A stretch of 48,627 bases of DNA from JAGDXZ01 sp049966915 (GCA_049966915.1 JBMFTS010000001.1:1-48627); one strand, 5' to 3'. Shown: positions 39,423 through 48,561, numbered from the stretch's first letter. Notes: generated by a model from the letters alone, not told the origin. Numbers and translations are program-made.

Positions 39423-40190
39423 ATGGAGATAGAGAGCTATGCCATATACAAGGAAAAGGACGTCGGAGCAATAGGCATGCTCGAAAACGCGCTAAAGAAG
39501 ACCGGTTTTAAAAAGGCAAAAACAGCCGAAGAAGCCGACATGTTGATCGCGATAGGGGGCGATGGCACGTTCCTGAGGGCTGCGGCGACGTTTTTGAAAA
39601 GCGCCATACTGCCCATACGATACGGCACGCATTTCGGTACGCTGCTGCACTACGATATCAAAACGGCGCGCGCCGCGCTGGAAAGCGTGGCTTCAGGCGA
39701 ATTTTCTACAAGAAAGGAGCCGCTGATAGAAGCCGAACTGAACGGAAGAAAACACGTAAGCGCGGGCGATTTCTACTTCCAGAGAGGCAGGGAAGGCAGC
39801 GCCGTGCGATACGTTGCAACGATAAAATACTCAAAGAAAACCGTGCGCGTAAGCGCGGTTGGCGACGGTTTTGTAGTGTGCACGCCAATGGGTTCAACGG
39901 GCTATTTCGCATATGACGACAGGCTTGCTGGCAGAACGCCAAAAAGAATACAAGGTTTCGGATTCGCGCACATACTGCCGTGCAGCATAATGCAGAAGAC
40001 AAACGGCAAAAATTCAAAAGCGGCGCTGAAGATTGAAATGGACGGCGACTTCGCAGTAGAGGCCGTGCCTACGAGGCAGCTCGACCAGCTCCTTTATTCG
40101 TCGTCTTTCAAGAGTGCTGGAATACCGGTTGCAAAAGGCGAAAAAATGGCCTTCAGGCGCAGCAAGGCAAGCGCCACCATAATAGAGTAG
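39423..40190 (+). CDS. nadK: NAD kinase
   Basis: Phosphorylates NAD to NADP. The diacylglycerol/NAD-kinase motif is IAIGGDGTFLRAA (about residues 44-56), and the second motif is TPMGSTGYFAYDD with the conserved T-G-S-T-x-Y. The length of 255 residues is normal for archaeal NadK. ATG 39423 is used, with GGAG upstream; the frame is open from 39402 but that overlaps the eS31 gene. Confidence 0.92.
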   Translation: MEIESYAIYKEKDVGAIGMLENALKKTGFKKAKTAEEADMLIAIGGDGTFLRAAATFLKSAILPIRYGTHFGTLLHYDIKTARAALESVASGEFSTRKEPLIEAELNGRKHVSAGDFYFQRGREGSAVRYVATIKYSKKTVRVSAVGDGFVVCTPMGSTGYFAYDDRLAGRTPKRIQGFGFAHILPCSIMQKTNGKNSKAALKIEMDGDFAVEAVPTRQLDQLLYSSSFKSAGIPVAKGEKMAFRRSKASATIIE

Positions 40191-40209
40191 CATAGCGAGA
40201 GGTGTGTAA

Positions 40210-40884
40210 TTGAAGGCAAAAGAGAACAGCATGAAAAAGCCGGCGCTTGCAATAGGATTTGCTGTAATGTTCCTCGCCATAATGTTCGCGCTGCAGCTGC
40301 CGGTAATAGCGGCATACGAGCTCGGCGCAATAACGCTCACTGCTACGAACTTCTGGTCGAGCGCAATGCTCTCCATGAGCTTTTCAATATCTGCTTTCGC
40401 TTACTTGATGTTTTTCAAGAAGATGCGCCTTGGGGAAGCTGTAAGGTCGCTAGGCCTTGACAAAAAGAGGCTTACCCTGAAAATGCTCGGGATAGGCATT
40501 GTGCTGTTCCTTGCAATATTTGCGCTAGAAGCAGCGGTAACCGCGCTTGAAGCGGTCACGCACATAACGATAAGCACCAACGTGTTGAGCGTGCTAGCTA
40601 ACGCCCCGCTGTGGTTCTACGTGTTTGCGGCAATAATAGCACCAATAAACGAAGAAATAATGTTTAGGGGGCTTTTCGTGCCCAGGCTGGGCATAGTGGC
40701 GAGCGCGGTGCTGTTTGCCATACCGCACTACGTATACGGCTCTACATACGGCATAGAAGTAATTGCGGCGTTTATCTTCGCGCTGCTTGCCGGCTACATC
40801 TACAAGAAAACCGGCTCGCTCTACGCCAGCACGCTTGCGCACATGCTCGTAAACATATTTGCAGTAGTGAGCCTTTTAGCGTAA
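40210..40884 (+). CDS. CPBP family intramembrane metalloprotease
   Basis: A 224-residue membrane protein with six to seven helices. INEEIMFRG provides the E-E-x3-R motif (E148, E149, R153), PHYVYGS gives H173 and LAHMLVNIF gives H211: the full set of CPBP (CAAX protease / bacteriocin-processing, ABI) active-site residues. Substrates of archaeal members are unknown; prenylated proteins or small peptides are guesses. TTG start at 40210 with GAGGTG. Confidence 0.88.
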   Translation: MKAKENSMKKPALAIGFAVMFLAIMFALQLPVIAAYELGAITLTATNFWSSAMLSMSFSISAFAYLMFFKKMRLGEAVRSLGLDKKRLTLKMLGIGIVLFLAIFALEAAVTALEAVTHITISTNVLSVLANAPLWFYVFAAIIAPINEEIMFRGLFVPRLGIVASAVLFAIPHYVYGSTYGIEVIAAFIFALLAGYIYKKTGSLYASTLAHMLVNIFAVVSLLA

Positions 40885-40894
40885 TGGTGCTGCA

Positions 40895-41584
40895 ATGCGG
40901 ATCAAGCTGATAGTTCAAGAGCCCAAATACCAGATAAACATAGGCTACATAGCCAGAACAGCCAAGAACTTCGGCGTAACAAATGTGTGCTTTGTAAGGC
41001 CCAGGGCGAACATCACTGGCAAAAAGGCACTGATGTTTGCAAAGCACGCTGCAAGCGTGCTGCGCGATGCCAAAATCTACAAGAGCATTGAAGATGCGAC
41101 AAGAGACTGCGGCGTCATAGTAGGCACTACTGGCATATGGCGCAAGGCCCAATCCGGCAACAAAAACGCAATGCTCGCTGATGATGCGGCTATGCTTCTG
41201 GCAAAAAAGCCAGGCACCAGAATAGGCATTATTTTAGGCAGGGACGACTACGGAATGAAAAAGGAGGAGCTTGAAAAGTGCGACATGATAGTTCACGTGC
41301 CTGCTAGCGCCGAATATCCCGTGCTCAACATATCGCACGCGCTCGCCATACTGCTATACGAGCTTACAAAAGCAGATAACAGCGCAGGCATGCTCGCAAA
41401 CGTCAAGCGCGCTCGAGCCCCTAAAAAGGCCGAGCTCCGCAGACTGCTGGCCGAATTCGACAAGATGATAAGCCACAAGAAAATAAGGAACAAAAAAGTC
41501 GTGTCGCGCGTTTTCAGAAAACTCATAACTGGCGCCAACTTGGACGAAAAAGAAACGCACGCGCTTATAACGGCGCTAAAATAA
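40895..41584 (+). CDS. trmJ: TrmJ-like tRNA 2'-O-methyltransferase (SPOUT)
   Basis: SpoU/TrmH-superfamily methyltransferase of 229 residues. IVQEPKYQINIGYIARTAKNFGVTNV is represented by the family strings NIGYIARTAKNFG and FVRPR. Motif 2 is IILGRDDYGMKKEEL (F-G-R-E-x-x-G-L in relatives), and motif 3 is YPVLNISHALAILLYEL, forming the knot that binds S-adenosylmethionine. Architecture and length match TrmJ, which methylates tRNA position 32. A helical C-terminal extension follows. Target position is inferred from family. Confidence 0.88.
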   Translation: MRIKLIVQEPKYQINIGYIARTAKNFGVTNVCFVRPRANITGKKALMFAKHAASVLRDAKIYKSIEDATRDCGVIVGTTGIWRKAQSGNKNAMLADDAAMLLAKKPGTRIGIILGRDDYGMKKEELEKCDMIVHVPASAEYPVLNISHALAILLYELTKADNSAGMLANVKRARAPKKAELRRLLAEFDKMISHKKIRNKKVVSRVFRKLITGANLDEKETHALITALK

Positions 41585-41962
41585 TCACTGTTCTGCCTTC
41601 TTGCGCTTTATGATCTTTACCTTCTGCGGTGTAACAAGTATTCTGGAATCGTCTATTTGGGCTATGTCGCCGTTAAGCGTTGTCACGTAAGCTTTTAAGG
41701 CAGATATGACATTGCTCCTTGTTGTAGGCCTCTTGGACAGCTCGTCTATGTTGAGAAGCAGTATGTTGTGCTTCTGCAGCTCGTCCTCGACAAGCTTGAC
41801 GTCGTCCTCGCTCACTATGGTAACTGGCTTTACATACATGTCTGCAGGTTCGTGCAGCACGTCGACGTCATCCATCTCGGCCGCGTTCATGTACTCCTCT
41901 ATGTTTATGTTCTTCGAAGAAGACACTCCGAAGGCCTGGCCCAGTTTATCAAAAACTCCCAT
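41585..41962 (-). CDS. sepF: SepF-like cell division protein
   Basis: Archaeal SepF of 125 residues, the FtsZ membrane anchor. The N-terminus MGVFDKLGQAFG is a short amphipathic helix suited to membrane binding; an acidic linker follows, then the SepF core (about 48-118) with LLLNIDELSKRPTTRSNVI and LNGDIAQIDDSRILVTP. ATG 41962 is preceded by GGTGA (GTG 41971 is in frame), and a TATA-like tract is at 41996-42010. Its partners FtsZ1 and FtsZ2 are about 5.5 kb away on the other strand. Confidence 0.9.
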   Translation of the reverse strand: MGVFDKLGQAFGVSSSKNINIEEYMNAAEMDDVDVLHEPADMYVKPVTIVSEDDVKLVEDELQKHNILLLNIDELSKRPTTRSNVISALKAYVTTLNGDIAQIDDSRILVTPQKVKIIKRKKAEQ

Positions 41963-42074
41963 GCTTCTCACCGATCGCCTGAATTTCTTTTTCAGAATAT
42001 ATTTTTAATACTTTCCTTCGAAAGCCGTATACGCACAGAAACGCGGCGTATGCGCACGGACTTGTCATTGCACC

Positions 42075-44192
42075 CTATTGCAGATTGACCTGCTCGAGAA
42101 TTTTCTTCGCGAGCTCCTTGCCGAAAAGCTTCGTTACTTTTTCCTTGTTCTCTTCGATCCTCAGGTCTGCAACGCGCCTTATGCCGTTGTTGTACATGAG
42201 CCTGGCACGCACTCTGCCTACTTGCTCCAGCCTTATAAGGTCGAGCAGCTCGCTCCTTACTCCGTATTTGACGCGAACCCTGGTCTCGTGCAGCTTTGCC
42301 ACGCTGAGCCCCATGAGCTTTGCCAGCTCTATGCCTGAATACAGCAGCCAATCTGCATTTGTTATTTTGGTGAAAAGGGCGCCTGGCGTGGAGCCGTACT
42401 TGGCTATTATGTCGCGCTCCGGCACCTCGTTGGCCCAGTCGCCGAGCATAAGCGCAGTGCTCATGGGCTTGACAGGGTCGTAGAACGGCATTTCCTCCTC
42501 GAATCTTACGCTTGCTGAATTGAGCAAAGGCAGGTAATCCGCAAGAGCCATCTCTGCTTCGTCGGTTGCCTTGGCATATGGCCTCATCTCGAGCGTGTTT
42601 GATATGGCAAACAGCACGCCGAGCTCGTCGCGCACGCGGGGCAGCGCGTCTATGAGCCATTTGGCGGTAAGCGGGTCTATGTAAAGCTCGCTTATGCGCT
42701 TGCCGAGCCTTGTGGCCTGGTAGGCGCTTGCCTGCTTTGTCACAAAACCCCAGTCAACAAAAGTGTCGATTATGCTGCTAGACATGTCATACAGCAATCC
42801 GGAATCGCCGAACTGGAAGCCGTAAAATGTGCCTGACAGAAAATCAGCAACTGACTCCTTTGTCCTGAACATCTCTGTTGCTATGAAAGCCAGCACGTGC
42901 GTTCTCAGCACTGGCAGAACGCCGAGCTTTGAAGATATCGGATCCAGCGGCGCGTTTATGTATCGCTCGAACAAATCGGCTATTTCGTACTTGCTTCTCG
43001 CGATTAGCAGGGCCCTGCCCTCGGTGTCGTATGCTGGCCTGCCTGCCCTTCCGAAAAGCTGAACCACTTCGTTAACGCCGAGCTTGCTTGCCCCTTCTTC
43101 GTCGCTATACCTGCTCGTGTCGCGCACTATGACAGTGTGCGCTGGCAGGTTTACGCCAAGGCCGAGGGTCGTGGTAGCGCAGACGACCTTTATCAGGTTC
43201 GCTTTGAACGCCTGCTCCACAGCGCGCCTTTGTTCGTTCACGAGCCCGCTGTGATGGAAAGCAACGCCCCGCTCAACGAGCCTAGCGAGCTTCTCGCACT
43301 GCGCCGTCGGCCTGCTGAGCGCGTGCAGTATTGCTTCGCTTACCTGCTTGAGCTTTTCCCTTTCGCCATTCGTAAGCACAGATTCAGTTATTTCAGCCAT
43401 GCGCTCAGCTCCTGTTTCTGCGTATTTCTTCGTGGCGTAGAAAACTATGAGCTGCTTGTCCATTGCGAGCGTGTCCTGAGCCACGCGCAGCTCTGGCAGC
43501 GTGCTCGTGCCGGCAAGCCTCTGCTCGCCGCTTGCGTAATACGCCTTGGCCCCGTAAACTACGCCCTCCTCGAGCTTTACGGGCCTGTAGTCGCTCTCTA
43601 CGAGTTTGGCATAGAACCAGCGCGCGAGTTCGTCAGCGTTTCCTATCGTGGCGCTGAGAGCTATGAACTGCGCGTGCCTGCACAAGTACTTGAGCTTTGT
43701 TATGAGCACGTCGAGCGTGGGACCGCGCGAAGCGTCGTCGAGCATGTGCACCTCGTCGAATACTATGGCGCCCACTTTGTCTAGCCAGTCGGCGCCGTGC
43801 CTTATCAGGCTGTCAAGCTTCTCGGTTGATACGAATATTATGTCGTAGTTGGCAAGCCACGAGTCTAGCGAATCCAGGTCGCCGATCGATATCGCAACCT
43901 TGAGGAATGGGTATGCGCTCTTTATCTCCTCGTATTTTTCGCTCACGAGCGCGCGCATAGGCGCCACATAAACGGCTTTTTTGAAATCGTGCAAAACCGC
44001 CTTTAGCATTGCTATTTCTGCAATGAACGTCTTGCCACTTGCGGTCGGCGAAGCGACCACTATGTTGTTGCCGAATAGAAGGCCTTTGTTTATGGCGTCT
44101 TCCTGCGGCGGCGTCAGCCTTGAAATGCCACGCGCCTTGGCCGCCTCGAAAAGCTCCTTAGGCAATGCGTTCTGTATCTCGCTCAGCTCCAT
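42075..44192 (-). CDS. hel308: Ski2-like DNA helicase Hel308
   Basis: Superfamily 2, 3'-5' DNA helicase of 705 residues acting at stalled forks. LTPPQEDAI is the Q-motif, ASPTASGKTF (47-56) is Walker A, FDEVHML is the DExH box, SATIGN is motif III and QLFGRAGRPAYD is motif VI. A winged helix and ratchet domain follow, and a C-terminal helix-hairpin-helix (QVGRVRARLMYNNGIRRVADL, in part). A minus-strand TATA-like CCTAAAATAG (44220-44229) precedes ATG 44192. It reads toward sepF. Confidence 0.94.
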   Translation of the reverse strand: MELSEIQNALPKELFEAAKARGISRLTPPQEDAINKGLLFGNNIVVASPTASGKTFIAEIAMLKAVLHDFKKAVYVAPMRALVSEKYEEIKSAYPFLKVAISIGDLDSLDSWLANYDIIFVSTEKLDSLIRHGADWLDKVGAIVFDEVHMLDDASRGPTLDVLITKLKYLCRHAQFIALSATIGNADELARWFYAKLVESDYRPVKLEEGVVYGAKAYYASGEQRLAGTSTLPELRVAQDTLAMDKQLIVFYATKKYAETGAERMAEITESVLTNGEREKLKQVSEAILHALSRPTAQCEKLARLVERGVAFHHSGLVNEQRRAVEQAFKANLIKVVCATTTLGLGVNLPAHTVIVRDTSRYSDEEGASKLGVNEVVQLFGRAGRPAYDTEGRALLIARSKYEIADLFERYINAPLDPISSKLGVLPVLRTHVLAFIATEMFRTKESVADFLSGTFYGFQFGDSGLLYDMSSSIIDTFVDWGFVTKQASAYQATRLGKRISELYIDPLTAKWLIDALPRVRDELGVLFAISNTLEMRPYAKATDEAEMALADYLPLLNSASVRFEEEMPFYDPVKPMSTALMLGDWANEVPERDIIAKYGSTPGALFTKITNADWLLYSGIELAKLMGLSVAKLHETRVRVKYGVRSELLDLIRLEQVGRVRARLMYNNGIRRVADLRIEENKEKVTKLFGKELAKKILEQVNLQ

Positions 44193-44299
44193 GGGACCAT
44201 TAGCTAATATCGCTGCAAAACTATTTTAGGCTTGCATTGCGCGGTTGACATTTAGCAAAGGCTTTTTAATGTTAAATGCGCCAATGTGCAAGTAGTTGC

Positions 44300-44986
44300 A
44301 TGAGCTATGCAGAAGACTTGAGAAAAGCGTGGAACATGCTTTGGAGCCCTAGCAGGGAAAGCAAGGTAAACATGGATGTCGGCAAGGCGCTCAAGTTCTA
44401 CTACAAGATAGGCGTTCTGGGCATGATAGTCTATTTCGTTATAGGCGCCGCGCTAATCGCAGCGGGCATTACGGCAAGCTCGTACGTGCCGCTTATGCAA
44501 GGCAGCGCGTTTTCTGCATATTCCTCATATGTCTCTTTCGGCCTTCTGGTGTTCTCAGGCCTTGTTTACTTCCTGGTGCTTATCCCAATAAGCATAGCCA
44601 TAAATTCGCTTCTTTACCAGCTTGTCGGCAGGTATCTGCTAAGGTCGTGGGCGGGCGACTACCGAAAGACCTTTACAGCAGTGACTTTCAGCTACATGCC
44701 GCTGATTCTTTTCTTCTGGCTGATGCTGGTTCCGTTCGCAAGGATACTAATTGCGATATTCGCGTTCTGGCAGATAATAGTGCTCATAGTCGCACTGGCA
44801 GAGCAGCAAAAGACAAGCAGGACCAACTCCTTCGTGGCAATACTTGCAACAGTAATATTGTCAATGATCTTCGCGATGCTCGTTGTCGCTTTCCTGGTGC
44901 CTTCCCTGCTGCCATTCGGCTTAAATTCCACGGCCCAGGCACCGATAGTGCCTTATGGTGGCGCACAGATAACGCGCGTACCATGA
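44300..44986 (+). CDS. Yip1-like membrane protein
   Basis: A 228-residue protein with five helices after a short cytoplasmic head (SYAEDLRKAWNMLWSPSRES). The head motif and spacing of helices resemble YIP1-domain proteins, which are widespread in archaea with unknown role. ATG 44300 is about 33 bases below the TATA-like GCTTTTTAAT (44261-44270); ATG 44276 is in frame but too close to that box. Confidence 0.7.
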   Translation: MSYAEDLRKAWNMLWSPSRESKVNMDVGKALKFYYKIGVLGMIVYFVIGAALIAAGITASSYVPLMQGSAFSAYSSYVSFGLLVFSGLVYFLVLIPISIAINSLLYQLVGRYLLRSWAGDYRKTFTAVTFSYMPLILFFWLMLVPFARILIAIFAFWQIIVLIVALAEQQKTSRTNSFVAILATVILSMIFAMLVVAFLVPSLLPFGLNSTAQAPIVPYGGAQITRVP

Positions 44987-45034
44987 CAGGCGATCGCCAG
45001 TAGCTTTTTAATCTTTTTATGCCAAAGTTTGCTT

Positions 45035-45835
45035 ATGGAGACAGAAGACGAGGGCACCTACAAAGAGAACGAATACGGCAGCGCAATAGAGATGCTGTGG
45101 GCGCTGGACGTAAAGCCCAACTACGACCGGATAAAAGCAGTAATAGAAGCAGCAAACGGCAAATACGACGAGGAACTGGCATCTAGTGCCGCTGCCTGGA
45201 AAGAACTGCTGTTTGGAGTAAACATCGTCAAAGACGCGATAGACATTTTGAAATACACGGGAAAGGATGTCAGCATAGGCAAGATCAAGATGGTGCTGAA
45301 CGTGGCAGACGTCAGAGCGGACAAGGAGCTGATAAGGCTCGCGTTCGAGATGGACAAGGACGAAATCGAAAAAAGCAAAGCAGAAAGCTCCGAGGAACTC
45401 GACGAGACCCTGAAGGAGCTCGGAAAGGAGCTGCAAAAGGAAATCGCCAAAACAAAGGACACCGAGAAAAGGGAAGGCCTAGAGCTTATTGCAAAAGCGT
45501 CTGAAAATGTTGATACGAAAACATTGACGAACATGCTTGTCATAAAGCTGGCGTACGACACCGGGAACGCCTCGCTGGAACGCGTGGTAAGCATGCTGCA
45601 CTCGCTCGGCATCGACTTTTCCAAAGACGAAATCGAAGAGGCGATAGATTCTTTTAACAGTTTCAACAAGTCTGACGCTCTTCATTACTCTGCCGAAATC
45701 CTAGAAAAGCTCGGGCAGAAGCCAAGCGTTGAAAATATGCTCAAGCTCGTGCGCGCGGCTGGCGTGGAGCCGGACGAGGAATTCGCTGATGCCGCTGCGA
45801 CCCTGATTAAGAGAATGCCTGGGGGCAGTGGCTAA
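45035..45835 (+). CDS. Protein of four ribosomal stalk P1/L12-like helical repeats, unknown function
   Basis: A 266-residue acidic soluble protein. Four segments share a pattern seen in the N-terminal dimerisation domain of archaeal stalk protein aL12/P1: helix, short loop with G-x-x-V/P-S, then I-K-x-V-L-x-A-A-G-V-x-x-D-E-E, helix. They lie at about 14-56, 65-107, 166-207 and 215-259; examples are DRIKAVIEAANGKYDEEL and ENMLKLVRAAGVEPDEEF. A charged coiled-coil-like stretch (108-155) separates the pairs. No flexible acidic stalk tail (as in true P1) is present. ATG 45035 is 26 bases from the TATA-like CTTTTTAATC (45004-45013), so the mRNA is leaderless. Likeness to P1 is by eye; function is unknown. 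Confidence 0.6.
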   Translation: METEDEGTYKENEYGSAIEMLWALDVKPNYDRIKAVIEAANGKYDEELASSAAAWKELLFGVNIVKDAIDILKYTGKDVSIGKIKMVLNVADVRADKELIRLAFEMDKDEIEKSKAESSEELDETLKELGKELQKEIAKTKDTEKREGLELIAKASENVDTKTLTNMLVIKLAYDTGNASLERVVSMLHSLGIDFSKDEIEEAIDSFNSFNKSDALHYSAEILEKLGQKPSVENMLKLVRAAGVEPDEEFADAAATLIKRMPGGSG

Positions 45836-45874
45836 ACAAAAGACAAAACGAAGCGGCTTTGGCTTTTTGAGCAG

Positions 45875-46660
45875 TCAGCCTCCTCCGCTTGAATAGTGCT
45901 TCATGATTGCGTAAAAGAGCTTGTAGCTTATCGCGCCCACCAGAACAGACGCCGCTATTACCATTGCTACGGCTTCAGGGCTTATCTTGCCGAAGATCAT
46001 GCCTGCTGGGTAGTATGTGGCTATGCCTACAGGTATTACCACGGTGAACAACATAGCGAATACTGGCCCGTAGATGTTTAGCGGATAGCTCGAAGCTGTT
46101 GAAAGAAAGCCCAGCAAGTTGTTCATAAAGCTGCCGCTTTTGAATAGAAAATAGGTAAGCGCAGTCAGCATGAGCACAAACAGCAGTAGCGCGAAAGTGC
46201 CTATTCCGAAAATAGCCAAGTATACAAGCACGTCTTCCAGCGAAAGGTGCAGCCTGATTGCGGAATAGGCAAATACCAACAGGCCGCTTACGAATCCGGA
46301 TATCTCTATTGTTCCTCCGCTAGTTGAAAGCATTATCGTTGCAAGGCCGTAAGGCTTCGAAAAAAGGCCGTCGTAGCCCCCATTTCTCATTTTGTTGACA
46401 ACCGTCCAGCTCTCTATGTGGTAATAAATTGCTTCAAGCACCATTGTCGCGGCAGCAGAAAGCAGAAGCATCTGGTAGTAGCTCCAACCGGCTATGCCAG
46501 AAGAGACCGTGTAGATCACTGTGATTGCTATAAAGGCGTATATTTCAGAAAAGGTACTGTATATCAGCCAGAGCACAAAGGAGAATCTGTATGCAATGGA
46601 AGTCTTCCATGCCAAATACTGGCTTGCGAGATAAAACCTAATGGAGTCCGCTATGCTCAT
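45875..46660 (-). CDS. ABC-2 type exporter permease (second of pair)
   Basis: A 261-residue protein with six helices. SIADSIRFYLASQYLAWKTS followed by a cytosol-facing RFSFVLWLIYS is the family opening. NKMRNGGYDGLFSKPYG carries the loop G-G-x-D-x-x-L-x-x-P seen in COG4587/COG3694-type permeases. Its ATG directly follows the stop of the upstream permease (TGAATG). It acts with that permease and the ATPase at 47461. Confidence 0.85.
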   Translation of the reverse strand: MSIADSIRFYLASQYLAWKTSIAYRFSFVLWLIYSTFSEIYAFIAITVIYTVSSGIAGWSYYQMLLLSAAATMVLEAIYYHIESWTVVNKMRNGGYDGLFSKPYGLATIMLSTSGGTIEISGFVSGLLVFAYSAIRLHLSLEDVLVYLAIFGIGTFALLLFVLMLTALTYFLFKSGSFMNNLLGFLSTASSYPLNIYGPVFAMLFTVVIPVGIATYYPAGMIFGKISPEAVAMVIAASVLVGAISYKLFYAIMKHYSSGGG

Positions 46661-47458
46661 TCAACCACGCGCAGAAGCTATGAGCCTTCTTGCTCTGTTC
46701 CATACAACAGCGGCAATGCCAAGCAGTACGACAAGCCAAGCGGCGCTGATTCCTATGCTGAACAGAATGGCGCTGCTGCTTATCGTTCCGAGGAAGGTTG
46801 CCGCGGGCACATAGAGAACAATGGCGAAGGGAAGCATCAAGAGCATATGCTGGATCGTTGCTGGGAAAAAGTTCAGGGGCATGACGCCCCCGCCGAGCAG
46901 CAAGACGATAAGCCACGTCATCTGTATCAGGCTTGCTATGTAAACGAACTTAAGCGCTATCATGCCTATTAGAAAACCTATGACGCTAATTATGGCATAA
47001 GCCAGCAAAACCTCTATCACGAAAGCAGCCACTGAGAAAGCGCTCAGCGCCGCGTGCGAAATGGCAAGCGCAACGATAAGTATGGGCACCCCGGCAAGCA
47101 AAATGCCGAGAATGTCTTCTCCGAAACCCATGAAAAAAAGTTGCAGCGGAAAATTCACTGGCCTAGTGTAGTTCACAGCTATGTCCCCGTCGAACACCAG
47201 GTCTTCCATTTTATAGGACAGGTTCATGTCCATAAGAGTTCTCAGCGCATAAACTACTAGGAAATAAAGGTAGATGTCTGGCAGCGTAAAGCCCCTTATG
47301 CTGCTTACTTTCGTGCCAAGGTATATTGCAGTCCAGATAAATATCAGAAACAACACTTGGAGGAACATGAAGAACAAGGCGATCAGGTAGTCTGCCTTGT
47401 AGGCAAGGTCTGCCTTTATGCTCATTTCTATGGCTCCCAGATAGCTGCCCACGTTCAT
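46661..47458 (-). CDS. ABC-2 type exporter permease (first of pair)
   Basis: A 265-residue membrane protein with six helices. MKADLAYKADYLIALFFMF-type opening (shown here as SIKADLAYKADYLIALFF), then SIRGFTLPDIYLYF and MEDLVFDGDIAVNYTRPVNF, the loop typical of this permease pair. The two permeases form the membrane heterodimer of an exporter of unknown cargo. It starts two bases after the ATPase stop. Confidence 0.85.
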   Translation of the reverse strand: MNVGSYLGAIEMSIKADLAYKADYLIALFFMFLQVLFLIFIWTAIYLGTKVSSIRGFTLPDIYLYFLVVYALRTLMDMNLSYKMEDLVFDGDIAVNYTRPVNFPLQLFFMGFGEDILGILLAGVPILIVALAISHAALSAFSVAAFVIEVLLAYAIISVIGFLIGMIALKFVYIASLIQMTWLIVLLLGGGVMPLNFFPATIQHMLLMLPFAIVLYVPAATFLGTISSSAILFSIGISAAWLVVLLGIAAVVWNRARRLIASARG

Positions 47459-47460
47459 GC

Positions 47461-48426
47461 CTAGCCCTCGAGCTTGTTGTAAAGCCGCGTAATAAGCTCG
47501 TTCAGCCCTAGCTCTGAAACGCTGTAATCTGTTATGTTGCTATTTGCTAGGAAATCTGCAAATCTTTTAGTCTTTATCTGCTTGCCGCTAACTTCCAGTC
47601 TTGCTACGCCGAATCCTTTGTAAATGACCTTTCCTATTCCCAAGTCTATTTGCGCGCCGGGCTTGAACTTTATTTCGAGTATTCTTATGTCCCCAAACAT
47701 GCGCGAAAGCTCTTTGGCGGTGCCGTCAAAGGCCATGCGGCCTTTATGCAGCATCAAAACTCTGTCTGCTATGCTTATGTCCTCTACTATGTGCGTAGTC
47801 ATGAAAAAGGTAGTGCCGTATCTGCTCCTCATGTCGAGTATTGCCTTTTTTAGCTGCGCCTTTGAGATTACGTCTATGCCTATGGTGGGCTCGTCCAGGA
47901 AAACAATCTTTGGCATGTGCAGCATTGAAGCCACGAAGTTGCACTTCATCTGCTCGCCTAGCGACATAGTGCGCGCCGGCTTCCTGTAAACCCGCCTCAG
48001 GTCGAGAAGGTTGACAAAGTAGCGCAGGTTCTTGTTGAACGCAGTTTTTGGTATTTTGTATATCTTTTTCATGAATTCGAAGGTATCATATGCTGGCAAA
48101 TTCCAGTTTATTTGCGTGTGCGCTCCAAGCACAACACCTATGTCAAAAGCAAGCTTCATTCGCTCTTTCCATGGGTCAAAGCCCAGAACAGTGGCAGTGC
48201 CGCTATCCGGTGACATGATTCCTGTGAGTATTTTTATCAGCGTTGACTTGCCGCTGCCATTCCTGCCCAAAAGAGCCACTATCTCGCCGCTTTGCACAGA
48301 GAAGCTTACATCGTCTAAAGCCTTCTTGACAAGGTATTTCCTGCGCCACGACGCGAGGAAGCCCCTGCTTTTTGTTTCGTATACCTTGTAGCTTTTCGAA
48401 ATGCTTTCGGCCTTTATTACTTCCAT
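47461..48426 (-). CDS. ABC exporter ATPase (COG4586 type)
   Basis: A 321-residue ATP-binding subunit: Walker A LLGRNGSGKST, signature MSLGEQMKCNFVASML, Walker B IVFLDEPTIGIDV and switch TTHIVED. The stretch VVLGAHTQINWNLPAYDTFEFMK (in part GAHTQINWNLP) is characteristic of this ABC subfamily, in which bacterial members have Q-L-x-W-D-L-P. With two permease genes behind it this is a complete three-gene exporter. A T/A-rich promoter lies at 48451-48466 on the minus strand. Confidence 0.92.
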   Translation of the reverse strand: MEVIKAESISKSYKVYETKSRGFLASWRRKYLVKKALDDVSFSVQSGEIVALLGRNGSGKSTLIKILTGIMSPDSGTATVLGFDPWKERMKLAFDIGVVLGAHTQINWNLPAYDTFEFMKKIYKIPKTAFNKNLRYFVNLLDLRRVYRKPARTMSLGEQMKCNFVASMLHMPKIVFLDEPTIGIDVISKAQLKKAILDMRSRYGTTFFMTTHIVEDISIADRVLMLHKGRMAFDGTAKELSRMFGDIRILEIKFKPGAQIDLGIGKVIYKGFGVARLEVSGKQIKTKRFADFLANSNITDYSVSELGLNELITRLYNKLEG

Positions 48427-48450
48427 TTTATCTTGTGACAGATGCTCTCT

Positions 48451-48466
48451 TTAAACTTTTAAAATA
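48451..48466 (-). promoter_or_regulatory. Promoter of the three-gene ABC exporter operon
   Basis: The minus strand reads TATTTTAAAAGTTTAA here, 25-40 bases before the ATG at 48426, the correct range for an archaeal TATA box with little or no leader. Confidence 0.45.
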
Positions 48467-48561
48467 CTTGTGCAAGATCAACAGCAGAAGTCCGGTTGGT
48501 TTCTTTGGTGCAGTCGCACGCAGCTGACAAGAAATACCGAAATAAATAAAAACAAACGCAG

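Noticed and set aside
43137..43784. 215-codon plus-strand frame inside hel308
   Set aside because: Opposite strand of helicase motifs that are certain; no promoter or ribosome site.
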